Assembly: GCA_022766605.1 (NCBI GenBank)
Contig: JALEOH010000025.1
Location: 1 to 40,518 of the forward strand
Direction: 5' to 3'
DNA: 40,518 nucleotides
Origin: Ezakiella sp.
GTDB lineage: Bacteria; Bacillota; Clostridia; Tissierellales; Peptoniphilaceae
Part shown: piece after piece, positions 16,153-24,892 of the stretch
Layout of the letters: each line of letters starts with the position of its first letter
Position numbering within the stretch: the first letter of the stretch is position 1
Notes under the pieces: model-generated
Databases searched by the model: none
Told to the model about the DNA's origin: nothing
What the model saw: the letters and a program-made list of their open reading frames with translations, nothing else
Made by a program: the position numbers and the translations under genes

Positions 16153-16180
16153 TTGATTTTATCTCTTAATATGATATAAT
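16153..16180 (+). promoter_or_regulatory. Promoter of the pncB-dnaX-ybaB-recR run
   Basis: -35 TTGATT at 16153-16158 and -10 TATAAT at 16175-16180 with a 16-base spacer, 32 bases upstream of pncB. Confidence 0.6.
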
Positions 16181-16212
16181 AATTATAAGTAGCGATACTT
16201 AAGGAGGCTTTT

Positions 16213-17664
16213 ATGTATAGAAATTTAAGTATGCTTGCTGATTTGTATGAATTTACAATGGCAAATGGTTATATTGAAAGTGGCAGAGGAGATGAAAGAG
16301 CGGTCTTCGATTATTTTTTTAGACAAATTCCCGACGATGGTGGATATGCTCTTTTTGCAGGGCTCGAGACGCTTATAGAATATATCAATGATCTTTCATT
16401 TACCGAGGAAGATATAGAATATTTTCGCTCAAAGAAGATATTTGGAGAAGAATTTTTAAATAGACTAAAGAATTTTAAATTTGAATGCGATATATACTCG
16501 ATGGAAGAGGGCGAGACCATATTTCCAGGCGAGCCAATACTAACTGTCGTTGGGCCAATTTATCAAGTTCAAATCATTGAGACTATGTTACTTTTGATAC
16601 TTAATCATCAAAGCTTAATAGCAACAAAGGCCTCTCGTATTGTAAGAAGTGCGGAGGGAAGGGCTGTTAGTGAGTTTGGAAGCAGGCGTGCTCATGGAGC
16701 AGACGCTGCAAACTATGGTGCAAGAGCTGCATATATCGGTGGAGTTAAGGCATCGGCCAATACTTATACTGATAGGCAGATGGCGATTCCCGCTACCGGA
16801 ACTATGGCACATTCGTGGGTGCAATCATTTGATACTGAGCTTGAGAGTTTTCGTGCATATGCAAAGGTCTATCCCGACAGCACACTCTTACTTGTAGACA
16901 CTTATGATGTTTTAAAGATTGGCGTTCCAAATGCAATAACTGTATTTAATGAATTAAAGGCCGCTGGACACAAGCCTATTGGAGTTAGAATTGACTCGGG
17001 AGATATCGCCTATCTTTCAAAGGAAACTAGAAAGATGCTCGATGAAGCTGGATTTAATGATGCAATTATAGTTGCAAGCAATTCACTCGATGAATATAGG
17101 ATAAAGGATCTTTTAAAAGAAGGTGCGAAGCTGGATTCATTCGGCGTTGGAGAAAGACTTATTACAGCAAAGAGCGATCCCGTCTTTGGAGGAGTATATA
17201 AATTAGTCGCCTGTGAAGATGAAAAAGGTGAGCTTATGCCAAAGATCAAAGTGAGTGAGGATGTCGTTAAAATAACCAATCCCGGATTCAAACAAGTATA
17301 TCGCTTTTATGATAAAAATAGCGGCTATCAATTGGCAGATCTAGTCAGCCTTCGTGATGAAGAAGCGCCGAGTGGTGATGAATATGAAATATTCCATCCG
17401 CTTTTTACTTGGAAGAGGACGACATTAAACAATTTCGTCGCAAAGCCACTTTTAAAGCAAATCTATGACAAGGGCAAGCTTATTTATGAGCTACCAACAA
17501 TTGAAGAGATAAGAAAAAGAGCAAGCGAAAATATGGATAGATTGTGGGATGAGCTAAAGAGGCTCGAGGAGCCACATGAGTATTATGTGGACTTATCTCA
17601 AAATCTATATGATTTGCGTCAAGGAATGTTAAAGGAAGTAACTACCAAGAGAAGAAAAGCTTAG
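16213..17664 (+). CDS. pncB: Nicotinate phosphoribosyltransferase
   Basis: 483 residues, the length of the Firmicutes-type enzyme. ATG 16213 follows TTAAGGAGGC. Family segments run along the protein: LADLYEFTMANGY at the start, GSRRAHGADAANYGARAAYIGG, GTMAHSWVQSF with the histidine that is phosphorylated in this family, and GVRIDSGDIAYLS. It converts nicotinate, PRPP and ATP into nicotinate mononucleotide, the first step of NAD salvage. A 29-base gap without terminator leads to dnaX, so read-through is likely. Confidence 0.96.
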   Translation: MYRNLSMLADLYEFTMANGYIESGRGDERAVFDYFFRQIPDDGGYALFAGLETLIEYINDLSFTEEDIEYFRSKKIFGEEFLNRLKNFKFECDIYSMEEGETIFPGEPILTVVGPIYQVQIIETMLLLILNHQSLIATKASRIVRSAEGRAVSEFGSRRAHGADAANYGARAAYIGGVKASANTYTDRQMAIPATGTMAHSWVQSFDTELESFRAYAKVYPDSTLLLVDTYDVLKIGVPNAITVFNELKAAGHKPIGVRIDSGDIAYLSKETRKMLDEAGFNDAIIVASNSLDEYRIKDLLKEGAKLDSFGVGERLITAKSDPVFGGVYKLVACEDEKGELMPKIKVSEDVVKITNPGFKQVYRFYDKNSGYQLADLVSLRDEEAPSGDEYEIFHPLFTWKRTTLNNFVAKPLLKQIYDKGKLIYELPTIEEIRKRASENMDRLWDELKRLEEPHEYYVDLSQNLYDLRQGMLKEVTTKRRKA

Positions 17665-17693
17665 ATTTACAATATTTATATAGGAAAGGATTT

Positions 17694-19394
17694 ATGAGAA
17701 AGGCATTATATAGAACACTGCGCCCACTACAATTTAAAGATGTAATTGACAAGGACATGATAGTAACCGTCTTAAAAAATCAGATAAAGACGGGCAATAT
17801 CTCTCATGGCTATCTTTTTTGTGGTTCGAGAGGTACTGGCAAGACCAGTTGTGCAAAGATATTTTCGCGTGCAGTAAATTGTCTTGCCCCAATGGATGGC
17901 GAGCCATGCAATAAATGTAAAAACTGTATCGAGATACTTGAAGAGCGCGCGGTTGACGTGTTAGAGTTAGACGCGGCGAGCAATAATGGCGTAGATAATA
18001 TTCGTGAGCTAAGGACTATGGGAGTATATCCACCCAATAATCTCAAAAAGAAAGTTTATATAATCGACGAGGCTCATATGCTATCTAATTCTGCTTTTAA
18101 TGCATTATTAAAGATACTTGAGGAGCCGCCAAGTCATTTGATTTTTATACTTGCAACTACCGATCCTGATAAAATTCCCGATACGGTAAGAAGTCGTTTG
18201 CAAAGATTCGACTTTAATACCATTAATAAACTAGCAATTGAAAAAGGACTCAATCATGCCGTAGATATATTAAAAGAAGAGGTGGAGCCTGATGTAATTA
18301 AATTAATTGCAAATGAATCCAAAGGCTCAATGAGAGATGCCTATTCAATGCTCGATCAAATCCTTGGCATTCCAAATAGGCCAATCAAATATAAGGAAGC
18401 AAGCGAGCTAATTGGCATCACTGGCATAAATGCAATTAAGTCGCTTTTAAGAAAGTTAATCAACTCCGAATATTTTGGAGTCTTAAAGGAAGCGGAGAAT
18501 TTAACCAATAATGGTGCAGCACCTGAAAAGATTTTGATGACATTGATGGAGAGCTTGCGCGATATATATGTGCTTATGATAGATCCTGAAAGCGAGGTGC
18601 TAAATCGCGAAGAGCTGCTCGAGTTTCGTGGCGCACTTAGCGTAAAGAGCATGCTCGATTTAATTGAGGGCATGAGAGTTATTTTAAATGAATTAAATTA
18701 TGCATTCGATAAATCGCTTATCTTCCAATTGGGTCTTGCTGGGCTAATAAAAGATGGCTATGTGAAAAAGGGCGATTATGAATTAAAATTAGAAAATAGA
18801 AATAAAATAGATGAGAAGCCGAAAGAAGAACAATCAGAAGATGCGATAAAGACAGAAAATAAAGTAAAACCAGCTACAACAAAAGAGAATAATAAAGATC
18901 CACATGATATAGATAGTCCAATTAGTAGGGGCTATGATGATTATGATACAGATGATATAAATGAATTTTCCAAAGAGGATGTTGATGAAGATATCGAAGA
19001 AGAGCTCAAAGAGGAAAATCAAGCAGTAGAAGAGCCTATAAAAGAGCAAGTAAAGACCATTCGCGATGAAAAGTCAGAGCTAGATATTCCAAAATATGAC
19101 GAAAGCAATAGTCAAAACGAGGAGGGGATTTCTTTATTCGACGCACTTTTGGAGAAATTTCCGATGTTAAGTGGATTAAAGGACAAGTATTGGGTAAAGA
19201 TTAACGAGAACAAGCTTATATTTACTAAGATTGATCCTGCCGATGAGGATAATTTAATTGGCATGTTTGAGGGGCAAATAAAAGCCTTTGCAGATGAATA
19301 TTTAAAAAAACCAATGTTAATAGTAAAACAAAATGAAGACAAGAATATCGAAGTGCTAAGGACGATATTTGGAGATATTTTAAAGATTGATTAG
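17694..19394 (+). CDS. dnaX: DNA polymerase III subunit gamma/tau
   Basis: 566 residues. The clamp-loader ATPase core occupies about 1-370: ALYRTLRP at the N-terminus, Walker A GSRGTGKT (44-51), zinc cysteines 63, 72, 75 and 78, DEAH (125-128) and the SRLQRF sensor region. The family's usual second residues (SYQALYRKYRP) are replaced by RKALYRTLRP. From about 375 to 475 there is a strongly acidic linker, then a small C-terminal domain expected to bind polymerase. The protein organises the clamp loader at the replication fork. ybaB and recR follow in the conserved dnaX-ybaB-recR order. Confidence 0.96.
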   Translation: MRKALYRTLRPLQFKDVIDKDMIVTVLKNQIKTGNISHGYLFCGSRGTGKTSCAKIFSRAVNCLAPMDGEPCNKCKNCIEILEERAVDVLELDAASNNGVDNIRELRTMGVYPPNNLKKKVYIIDEAHMLSNSAFNALLKILEEPPSHLIFILATTDPDKIPDTVRSRLQRFDFNTINKLAIEKGLNHAVDILKEEVEPDVIKLIANESKGSMRDAYSMLDQILGIPNRPIKYKEASELIGITGINAIKSLLRKLINSEYFGVLKEAENLTNNGAAPEKILMTLMESLRDIYVLMIDPESEVLNREELLEFRGALSVKSMLDLIEGMRVILNELNYAFDKSLIFQLGLAGLIKDGYVKKGDYELKLENRNKIDEKPKEEQSEDAIKTENKVKPATTKENNKDPHDIDSPISRGYDDYDTDDINEFSKEDVDEDIEEELKEENQAVEEPIKEQVKTIRDEKSELDIPKYDESNSQNEEGISLFDALLEKFPMLSGLKDKYWVKINENKLIFTKIDPADEDNLIGMFEGQIKAFADEYLKKPMLIVKQNEDKNIEVLRTIFGDILKID

Positions 19395-19403
19395 GAGGTA
19401 ATT

Positions 19404-19733
19404 ATGAAAGGATTTCAAGGCGGACCAAATATGAAGAATATGATGAAGCAGATGGAGAAGCTTCAAAAAAATATGGAGGAGCAAAAGGCTCAAGTTGAAG
19501 CACAGGAGTTTGAAGCAACAGCTGGTGGCGGAGTTGTAAAAGTAACTATCAATGGCAAAAAGGAAATTACTGCTATCGAACTCGACCCCGAGGTAGTTGA
19601 TGCTGATGACATCGAAACATTAACCGATTTATTAATTGCTGCTGTAAATTCAGCTATAACAACATCTGAGGCTGAAATGGAAAAGGCAATGGGACAATTT
19701 ACTCAAGGACTAAATATTCCTGGATTATTTTAA
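19404..19733 (+). CDS. ybaB: YbaB/EbfC family nucleoid-associated protein
   Basis: 109 residues, typical length. TTAGGAGGTAATT precedes ATG 19404, 9 bases after dnaX. The protein begins with a Met/Gln-rich coiled segment (MMKQMEKLQKNMEEQ) and continues with the conserved ATAGGGVVKVTINGKKEI and ELDPEVV. YbaB/EbfC proteins are small dimers that bind DNA and associate with the nucleoid. recR begins inside its stop codon. Confidence 0.95.
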   Translation: MKGFQGGPNMKNMMKQMEKLQKNMEEQKAQVEAQEFEATAGGGVVKVTINGKKEITAIELDPEVVDADDIETLTDLLIAAVNSAITTSEAEMEKAMGQFTQGLNIPGLF

Positions 19734-20329
19734 TGAGTGAGAATATAATTGAAAATCTAATCGATAGATTTCGGAAATTTCCAAGCGTAGGAAGAAAGAC
19801 TGCCGAGAGAATGGCTTATTTTGTGATGGATCAACCAAATGAAGAGGTAGATAAATTCATCGAGGCCATTCGTCTTGTAAAAAGCGATATAAAAAAATGC
19901 ACCATATGCGGTAATTATTCAACAGGAGATATATGCTCAATTTGCAGTTCTGATTTGAGGGATAGAACCAAGTTAATGGTAGTAACGAGTGTTCGTGATA
20001 TCGACAGCTTTGAGCGTGCAATAAATTACGATGGGCTTTATTTTGTATTGGATGCAGATTCGATCGATCCAACTCGTGGAATAGGTCCAGAGGAGCTTGG
20101 ACTTGATAAACTTCACGATAGAGTGCGTCGCGACAACATCAAGGAAGTAATAATTGCATTTGCAAATGATATAGAAAAGGATTTTACTACGATTTTTATT
20201 AGAGATATGCTAAGTGATCTTGATACAACTGTCACCAAGCTATCAACAGGGCTTCCAGTTGGAGGTCAGTTGGAGTTTGCCGATCAAATAACATTAAAGA
20301 GATCTTTCGATGAGAGAGTTAAATTTTAA
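19733..20329 (+). CDS. recR: Recombination mediator RecR
   Basis: 198 residues, the normal length. Its ATG overlaps the ybaB stop by one base. It opens with the helix-hairpin-helix segment FPSVGRKTAERMA. A zinc finger with CTICGNYSTGDICSIC follows, then the Toprim domain (LMVVTSVRDIDSFERA) and, near the end, TGLPVGGQLEFAD. RecR works with RecO/RecF in loading RecA at gaps. The unit closes with a terminator. Confidence 0.96.
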   Translation: MSENIIENLIDRFRKFPSVGRKTAERMAYFVMDQPNEEVDKFIEAIRLVKSDIKKCTICGNYSTGDICSICSSDLRDRTKLMVVTSVRDIDSFERAINYDGLYFVLDADSIDPTRGIGPEELGLDKLHDRVRRDNIKEVIIAFANDIEKDFTTIFIRDMLSDLDTTVTKLSTGLPVGGQLEFADQITLKRSFDERVKF

Positions 20330-20330
20330 G

Positions 20331-20358
20331 GCATTTACTTAGCTGGTAGATGCTTTTT
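20331..20358 (+). terminator. Terminator after recR
   Basis: GCATTTAC (20331-20338) pairs with GTAGATGC (20346-20353), one G-T wobble, then TTTTT at 20354-20358. Confidence 0.75.
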
Positions 20359-20368
20359 ATTTTAAAAG

Positions 20369-20377
20369 TGGTATAAT
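20369..20377 (+). promoter_or_regulatory. Extended -10 promoter of the M16C protease gene
   Basis: TGGTATAAT (20369-20377) is an extended -10 element. No good -35 lies 16-18 bases upstream. It is 47 bases before the protease start. Confidence 0.5.
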
Positions 20378-20423
20378 TAAATTAATAGGCGAGTTAAATT
20401 GCCCAATACATTAAGGAGGATAT

Positions 20424-23249
20424 ATGAAAAACTTTAAGATTATAAAAGAAGAATGGCTTGAAGAATACAATTCAAAGGCAATACTCTTTGAGCATGAAAA
20501 GACCAAGGCGAGGGTTTTAAAAATGGAAAATGACGATGAGAACAAGGCTTTTGCAATTGGATTTAAGACTGCACAAAAAGATGATACGGGAGTGTGCCAC
20601 ATACTTGAGCATTCTGTATTAAGTGGCAGTAGAAAGTACAAGACAAAAGAGCCTTTTATGGATTTGATAAAAAATTCTCTTCAAACATTTGTAAATGCGA
20701 TGACTTACGACGACAAGACCATGTATCCGGTTAGCTCGAGAAATGAAGTGGATTTTCACAATCTAGTTGACGTCTATTTGGATGCCGTATTCTTCCCTGA
20801 CCTTCACAACAACGATTTGGTCTTTAGGCAAGAGGGATGGCATTATGAGCTAGACAATCCCGAAGGAGAGCTTACAATTAATGGCATAGTTTATAATGAA
20901 ATGAAAGGTGCGATGAGCTCTGATGCTTCTCAAGTCGAGGATAAGATGATTAGAAGGCTATATAAAAATTCGAGCTATTGCACCAACTCAGGAGGGGATC
21001 CCACTTATATTCCAACTCTTACGCTTGATGCACTAAGGGAATTTCATAAAAAATATTACAATCCAAGTAATTCATATGCATATTTTTGGGGAAATGGAGA
21101 TACCGAAAAAGAGCTAGCCCATTTGGATGAATATTTTAGTGAGTTTGATTATATCGAGCCTACGACACTTATGGATCCCATTAAGGACTTGACTGCTCCA
21201 ATAGTTGCTGAAGAGGAATATTGTGGCAAGGAGGAGTCAGGCAAAGATTTTTTTGTAACAAGTTATATATGTGGAAATAGTTTGGATCTTACAGAAAAGC
21301 TTATCCATAGAATAATAAATAGCTCCATGATAAGTGAAGATGGTGCACATATTAAAGATCGCATCATAAGCGAAGGACTTGCAAGCGATGTACTTGACAT
21401 GTACTCGGTTGGCGATAGATTGAATTTTACTGTAATGGCAAAAGATGTGGATGCTAAGAACAAGGATAAGATACTTGCAATAATAGATGAAGAGCTTGAT
21501 AAGTTAAAGACAAATGGAATGGATGAAAAAGAGTTAGCATCTTTAATTCATCAGCTTAAGTTTTCTACTAAGACCTTTAATGACAGTCCACACAAGGGTA
21601 TATTGGTATATATAAGAGCGACTGAGTCGTGGATATATGGAGCTGATCCAATCGAAGGTTTAAAATATCAAGCTGCAATCGAAAAGATTGAACAGCATCC
21701 CGAGCTGATAAAAGAATATGCTAATAAATACTTTGGTAAAAATAGACTTGAGTTAGTGGTTCGTCCAAATGAAAAACTTATGGCAAAAAGAGAAGAGGAG
21801 CTAAGAGATAAGCTTCAAGCATATAAAGAAAGTTTGAGCAAAGAGGAAATAGATGAGCTAATAAATAAGACTAAAGAGCTTCATGATTTCCAATTAAGAG
21901 AGGATACTCCAGAAAAGAAAGCGACCATTCCAGTGCTTGATGTCAAGGATTTAAAAAGAGAGCTTAGCTTTCCAAAGTTAAACATCGATGGCAATCTAAG
22001 CCATGTCGATACTTTTACCGGAGGAATAGTCGACCTTTGCTTTAGATATTTTATAGAGGACATGGGCGACGACAAGCTAAAGGCCCTGCGCATAGTTACA
22101 AGGCTTTTAACTATGATTAGCACCAAAAAATACGACTACAAGGCTCTTAATACTGAAATAAATTTAAGAGCATATGATTTTGATATAAATATTGGCACGA
22201 GTGCCATTACCGACAAAGACGAAGGTAGATTATTTGTATCAGGACGCCTTTCATTTGATGAATTAGATGCAAAAGAGGCGCTCGATTTATATCATGAGGT
22301 ACTATTTAACAGTGATTTTAGCGATCTTAAAAAGATTCGCGAGCTTTTAAATACGGAGTTAACTCAAAAGAAATACGAGGCCATTCAAGCTGGCGTAGGC
22401 ATCGCTCTTACAAGTGCATTAAAGGATATTTCAAGACTATATGCTATAAATGAGCTATTAAGCGGAGCTAGTTATATCAAATATCTAGAGGAGCTATTGA
22501 AATTAAACGATGAGGAGCTTTCTAAACTATTAAATGAAGGATATGACAGCCTGCTTGAAATATTAAATGAAAAGGCATATATTCATGCGACTTGTGATGA
22601 TGATAATTATGAGAAGATGAAATCGCTTTTAAAAGAAAGAAATCTTCTTGGAGAGGCACCAACAAAATATGCAATTGACAGCACTCCAAAAAGTGGCAAG
22701 AAGACGGCAATTATTGGCTTAACCGATGTCAACTATTGCATCGATGCAACGAGCTTTAGCAATAATAAGGGTAGCTATCGCGTTGTATCAACTGCACTAT
22801 CAAATAGCTATCTGCATGATAATATAAGAGCAAAGGGCGGCGCATATGGAGATGGTATAAGCGTTACAGACACTATGATATATATGTACTCTTATCGCGA
22901 CCCCAATCTACAAAAGACTTTTGATGTATTTGATGGATCTGGCAGATGGTTAAGAGAGGTTAAGCTAAGTAAAGAAGAGATCGATTCTTTGATAATCGGA
23001 AGTTATTCGGCTTTTGATCCGCATTTAACTCCAATCATGAAGAGTTTAACTACTTTTTCTATGTATCTTCAAGATAGAACAGAAAGAGATGTAAATAAAG
23101 CGCTTAAAGAAGCACTCTCCACCACAATAGAAGATTTTAGAGAGTTTGCAGATAGACTTGACGAGGCAATGAAGAATAAGGGAAGGGCAGTTCTTACCAA
23201 TGAAAAGGGAAAGAGCGAAGTTAGTGGCTTTGATATAGTCGAGTTATAA
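20424..23249 (+). CDS. Insulinase-family zinc protease, M16C (PreP/Cym1-like)
   Basis: 941 residues in the four-domain layout of presequence-protease-like M16C enzymes. The inverted zinc motif is HILEH at 59-63, followed by NAMTYDDKTMYPVSS and a distal glutamate region (GIVYNEMKGAMS). The C-terminal half holds the conserved KGGAYGDG segment and SYRDPNL. There is no signal peptide, so a cytoplasmic peptide-degrading role is likely. TAAGGAGGATAT precedes ATG 20424. It is a monocistronic unit with its own promoter and terminator. Confidence 0.95.
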   Translation: MKNFKIIKEEWLEEYNSKAILFEHEKTKARVLKMENDDENKAFAIGFKTAQKDDTGVCHILEHSVLSGSRKYKTKEPFMDLIKNSLQTFVNAMTYDDKTMYPVSSRNEVDFHNLVDVYLDAVFFPDLHNNDLVFRQEGWHYELDNPEGELTINGIVYNEMKGAMSSDASQVEDKMIRRLYKNSSYCTNSGGDPTYIPTLTLDALREFHKKYYNPSNSYAYFWGNGDTEKELAHLDEYFSEFDYIEPTTLMDPIKDLTAPIVAEEEYCGKEESGKDFFVTSYICGNSLDLTEKLIHRIINSSMISEDGAHIKDRIISEGLASDVLDMYSVGDRLNFTVMAKDVDAKNKDKILAIIDEELDKLKTNGMDEKELASLIHQLKFSTKTFNDSPHKGILVYIRATESWIYGADPIEGLKYQAAIEKIEQHPELIKEYANKYFGKNRLELVVRPNEKLMAKREEELRDKLQAYKESLSKEEIDELINKTKELHDFQLREDTPEKKATIPVLDVKDLKRELSFPKLNIDGNLSHVDTFTGGIVDLCFRYFIEDMGDDKLKALRIVTRLLTMISTKKYDYKALNTEINLRAYDFDINIGTSAITDKDEGRLFVSGRLSFDELDAKEALDLYHEVLFNSDFSDLKKIRELLNTELTQKKYEAIQAGVGIALTSALKDISRLYAINELLSGASYIKYLEELLKLNDEELSKLLNEGYDSLLEILNEKAYIHATCDDDNYEKMKSLLKERNLLGEAPTKYAIDSTPKSGKKTAIIGLTDVNYCIDATSFSNNKGSYRVVSTALSNSYLHDNIRAKGGAYGDGISVTDTMIYMYSYRDPNLQKTFDVFDGSGRWLREVKLSKEEIDSLIIGSYSAFDPHLTPIMKSLTTFSMYLQDRTERDVNKALKEALSTTIEDFREFADRLDEAMKNKGRAVLTNEKGKSEVSGFDIVEL

Positions 23250-23254
23250 TTAAA

Positions 23255-23278
23255 AGGCAATGGATATTACCATTGCCT
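23255..23278. terminator. Strong hairpin terminator between convergent genes
   Basis: AGGCAATGG (23255-23263) pairs perfectly with CCATTGCCT (23270-23278). Poly-T is only moderate on each side. It lies 6 bases after the protease stop and about 10 bases beyond the stop of the minus-strand mini-gene. Confidence 0.7.
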
Positions 23279-23288
23279 CTACATATTT

Positions 23289-23438
23289 TTATCTATAGTC
23301 TTTTGGAGCTGCCGGATATCTTTCCGCCCAATGATCTTTTGTATCTTTAAATCCGCTTGCGTCGATTGGATTAAATGCGGCAAAATAAATGATGACAAAT
23401 ATAAATAATATAGATATTTTATTAAAGAATTTATCCAT
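23289..23438 (-). CDS. Secreted 49-residue mini-protein with an SLH-like start motif
   Basis: 49 codons from ATG 23438, preceded at ideal spacing by AAGGAGG. Residues 1-28 are a signal peptide: MDKFFNK, a hydrophobic stretch ILFIFVIIYFAAF, then a likely cleavage near IDA-SG. The remaining ~21 residues contain FKDTKDHWAE, which matches the opening of S-layer homology (SLH) domains (F-x-D-hydrophobic-x-x-H-W-A). The normal SLH domain is about 55 residues, so this is only its first third. A full -35/-10 promoter precedes it and a hairpin terminator follows, so the gene looks complete and not broken. It is too short for most gene callers. Role unknown; wall association or a signalling peptide is possible. 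Confidence 0.65.
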   Translation of the reverse strand: MDKFFNKISILFIFVIIYFAAFNPIDASGFKDTKDHWAERYPAAPKDYR

Positions 23439-23489
23439 GCCACCTCCTTATATGCTTTAAAATTTTATTAAGTAAAATCGCCTAATTAA

Positions 23490-23518
23490 ATTATAAGTGA
23501 AAAAACTTTTTGAGTCAA
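23490..23518 (-). promoter_or_regulatory. Promoter of the 49-residue mini-protein gene
   Basis: On the minus strand: -35 TTGACT (23518-23513), 17-base spacer and -10 TATAAT (23495-23490). Transcription would start near 23483, giving a leader of about 45 bases. Confidence 0.75.
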
Positions 23519-23521
23519 TAA

Positions 23522-23556
23522 AAAAGCTGAGAGTCTATTATTAACTTCCAGCTTTT
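23522..23556 (-). terminator. Terminator after folC
   Basis: AAAAGCTG (23522-23529) pairs with CAGCTTTT (23549-23556). Read on the minus strand it ends in TTTTTT. It separates folC from the promoter of the mini-protein gene. Confidence 0.65.
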
Positions 23557-23560
23557 AAAA

Positions 23561-24892
23561 TTATTTTATTTTATCCCTGTTTGCAAGCACTATGCCTACT
23601 AGATAGAGCGAGCCACTAATTAGAATTATATCGTCCTTAAGGGCGATTTCCCTCGCATAATTTATTGCATCGATTGGACTTGAGAAAGCCTTGCTTGCTC
23701 CAGTCTCTCTTTTTAATTCATCAAGCTCGACCGATTTATGGTCGCCATTAGTAGTTACGATTACATTTTTGGAACGGCGATTGATAAACCCTGCCATCTT
23801 TGCATGCTCCTTTGTATTCATATACGCCACAACGGAAATTATCGAGCGATCTTTAAAGCTGTCATAAAGTTTAGTTACCGCATCTTCATTATGAGCTCCA
23901 TCTAAAATCGTAATCGGATCTTTTTTTAATAATTCCATTCGGCCTTCCCAATATGATTTGTTAAGTGCTTCCTCTAGTTTATTTACATCTATTTTAATGC
24001 CGGTCATCTCTAAGATAATAGTCATTGCGGCAGCGGCAAGAGAATAATTTTCTCTTCTAAAAGGTCCTTTTTGAATAGGATTTAATTTTATAAAATTATT
24101 ATTGAACTTCAATATGAAACTACCGTCTTCTTTTTCGGAAGAAATCCTCAAGTCATTTGGGCCAAATAGATTAGCGCCTTTCTTTACCGTCTCTTTTTTT
24201 ATCTCATCATATGCTTCATTTTGGTTTAAAGTAAGGACTACCGAGTTTGCAGCAATTATTCCAGCCTTATGCCACGCAATATCAGCGATATTATCCCCAA
24301 GATAGCTCTTGTGGTCGATTGAAATAGAAGCGATCACACTCATTAGACTATAGCCTATTTCCTTAGTTGTATCAAAGCGACCTCCCACTCCAGCCTCTAG
24401 TATTACAAATTTTATATCGCCTTCATTATATAGATTTTGAAAATATATACTTGCTGCAAGGCTTATAACTTCAAAATAAGTGAAGGAGCCATATTTGGGT
24501 GCGATTTCACATTCGAGTTCATCTATTAATTTTATTAACTCAAATAAATGATAGTTTGAGATAAAATTGCTCTTATTGTCTTTAGATGATCTTATTCTCT
24601 CGTTGTAATTAATAAGATGGGGGCTAATATAAAGAGCGGTGTCGATGCCAAAAGCAGTACTTGCATCATATATTGCTTTTGCAATTGTGCCCTTGCCATT
24701 TGTTCCAACCACGTTTATAACTGGAAAAGTTCCAACATGAAGTAGCTCTTGCGCTCTTTTAAATCGAAGAAGAGTTCTATCAGGCACATTGCCTGCTCGA
24801 GCCTCAAGTTTTTGTATTAGCTCATCATATTCCCTTTCAGATCTATCTATATTGGCATTTAAAATTTTTTTATAAGCGTCTCTATAATTCAT
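23561..24892 (-). CDS. folC: Bifunctional folylpolyglutamate/dihydrofolate synthase
   Basis: 443 residues from ATG 24892, which shares a TGATG junction with the yitT stop codon. A TTG one codon earlier is possible. The ATP loop is GTNGKGT at 63-69, followed by SPHLINYNERIR. Other Mur-ligase-fold landmarks are EAGVGGRFDTT, ISIDHKSYLG, HKAGIIA and, late in the protein, ILDGAHNEDAV. It adds glutamate to folates, and in bifunctional forms also makes dihydrofolate. No other folate-pathway gene is adjacent; dihydrofolate reductase lies about 8 kb away. It probably depends on the yitT promoter. Confidence 0.95.
   Translation of the reverse strand: MNYRDAYKKILNANIDRSEREYDELIQKLEARAGNVPDRTLLRFKRAQELLHVGTFPVINVVGTNGKGTIAKAIYDASTAFGIDTALYISPHLINYNERIRSSKDNKSNFISNYHLFELIKLIDELECEIAPKYGSFTYFEVISLAASIYFQNLYNEGDIKFVILEAGVGGRFDTTKEIGYSLMSVIASISIDHKSYLGDNIADIAWHKAGIIAANSVVLTLNQNEAYDEIKKETVKKGANLFGPNDLRISSEKEDGSFILKFNNNFIKLNPIQKGPFRRENYSLAAAAMTIILEMTGIKIDVNKLEEALNKSYWEGRMELLKKDPITILDGAHNEDAVTKLYDSFKDRSIISVVAYMNTKEHAKMAGFINRRSKNVIVTTNGDHKSVELDELKRETGASKAFSSPIDAINYAREIALKDDIILISGSLYLVGIVLANRDKIK

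Noticed and set aside
19304..19310. Run of seven A in dnaX as a possible programmed frameshift (gamma/tau) site
   Set aside because: It is only about 28 codons before the stop, so a shift there would not produce a separate gamma subunit, and no stimulatory hairpin is seen.
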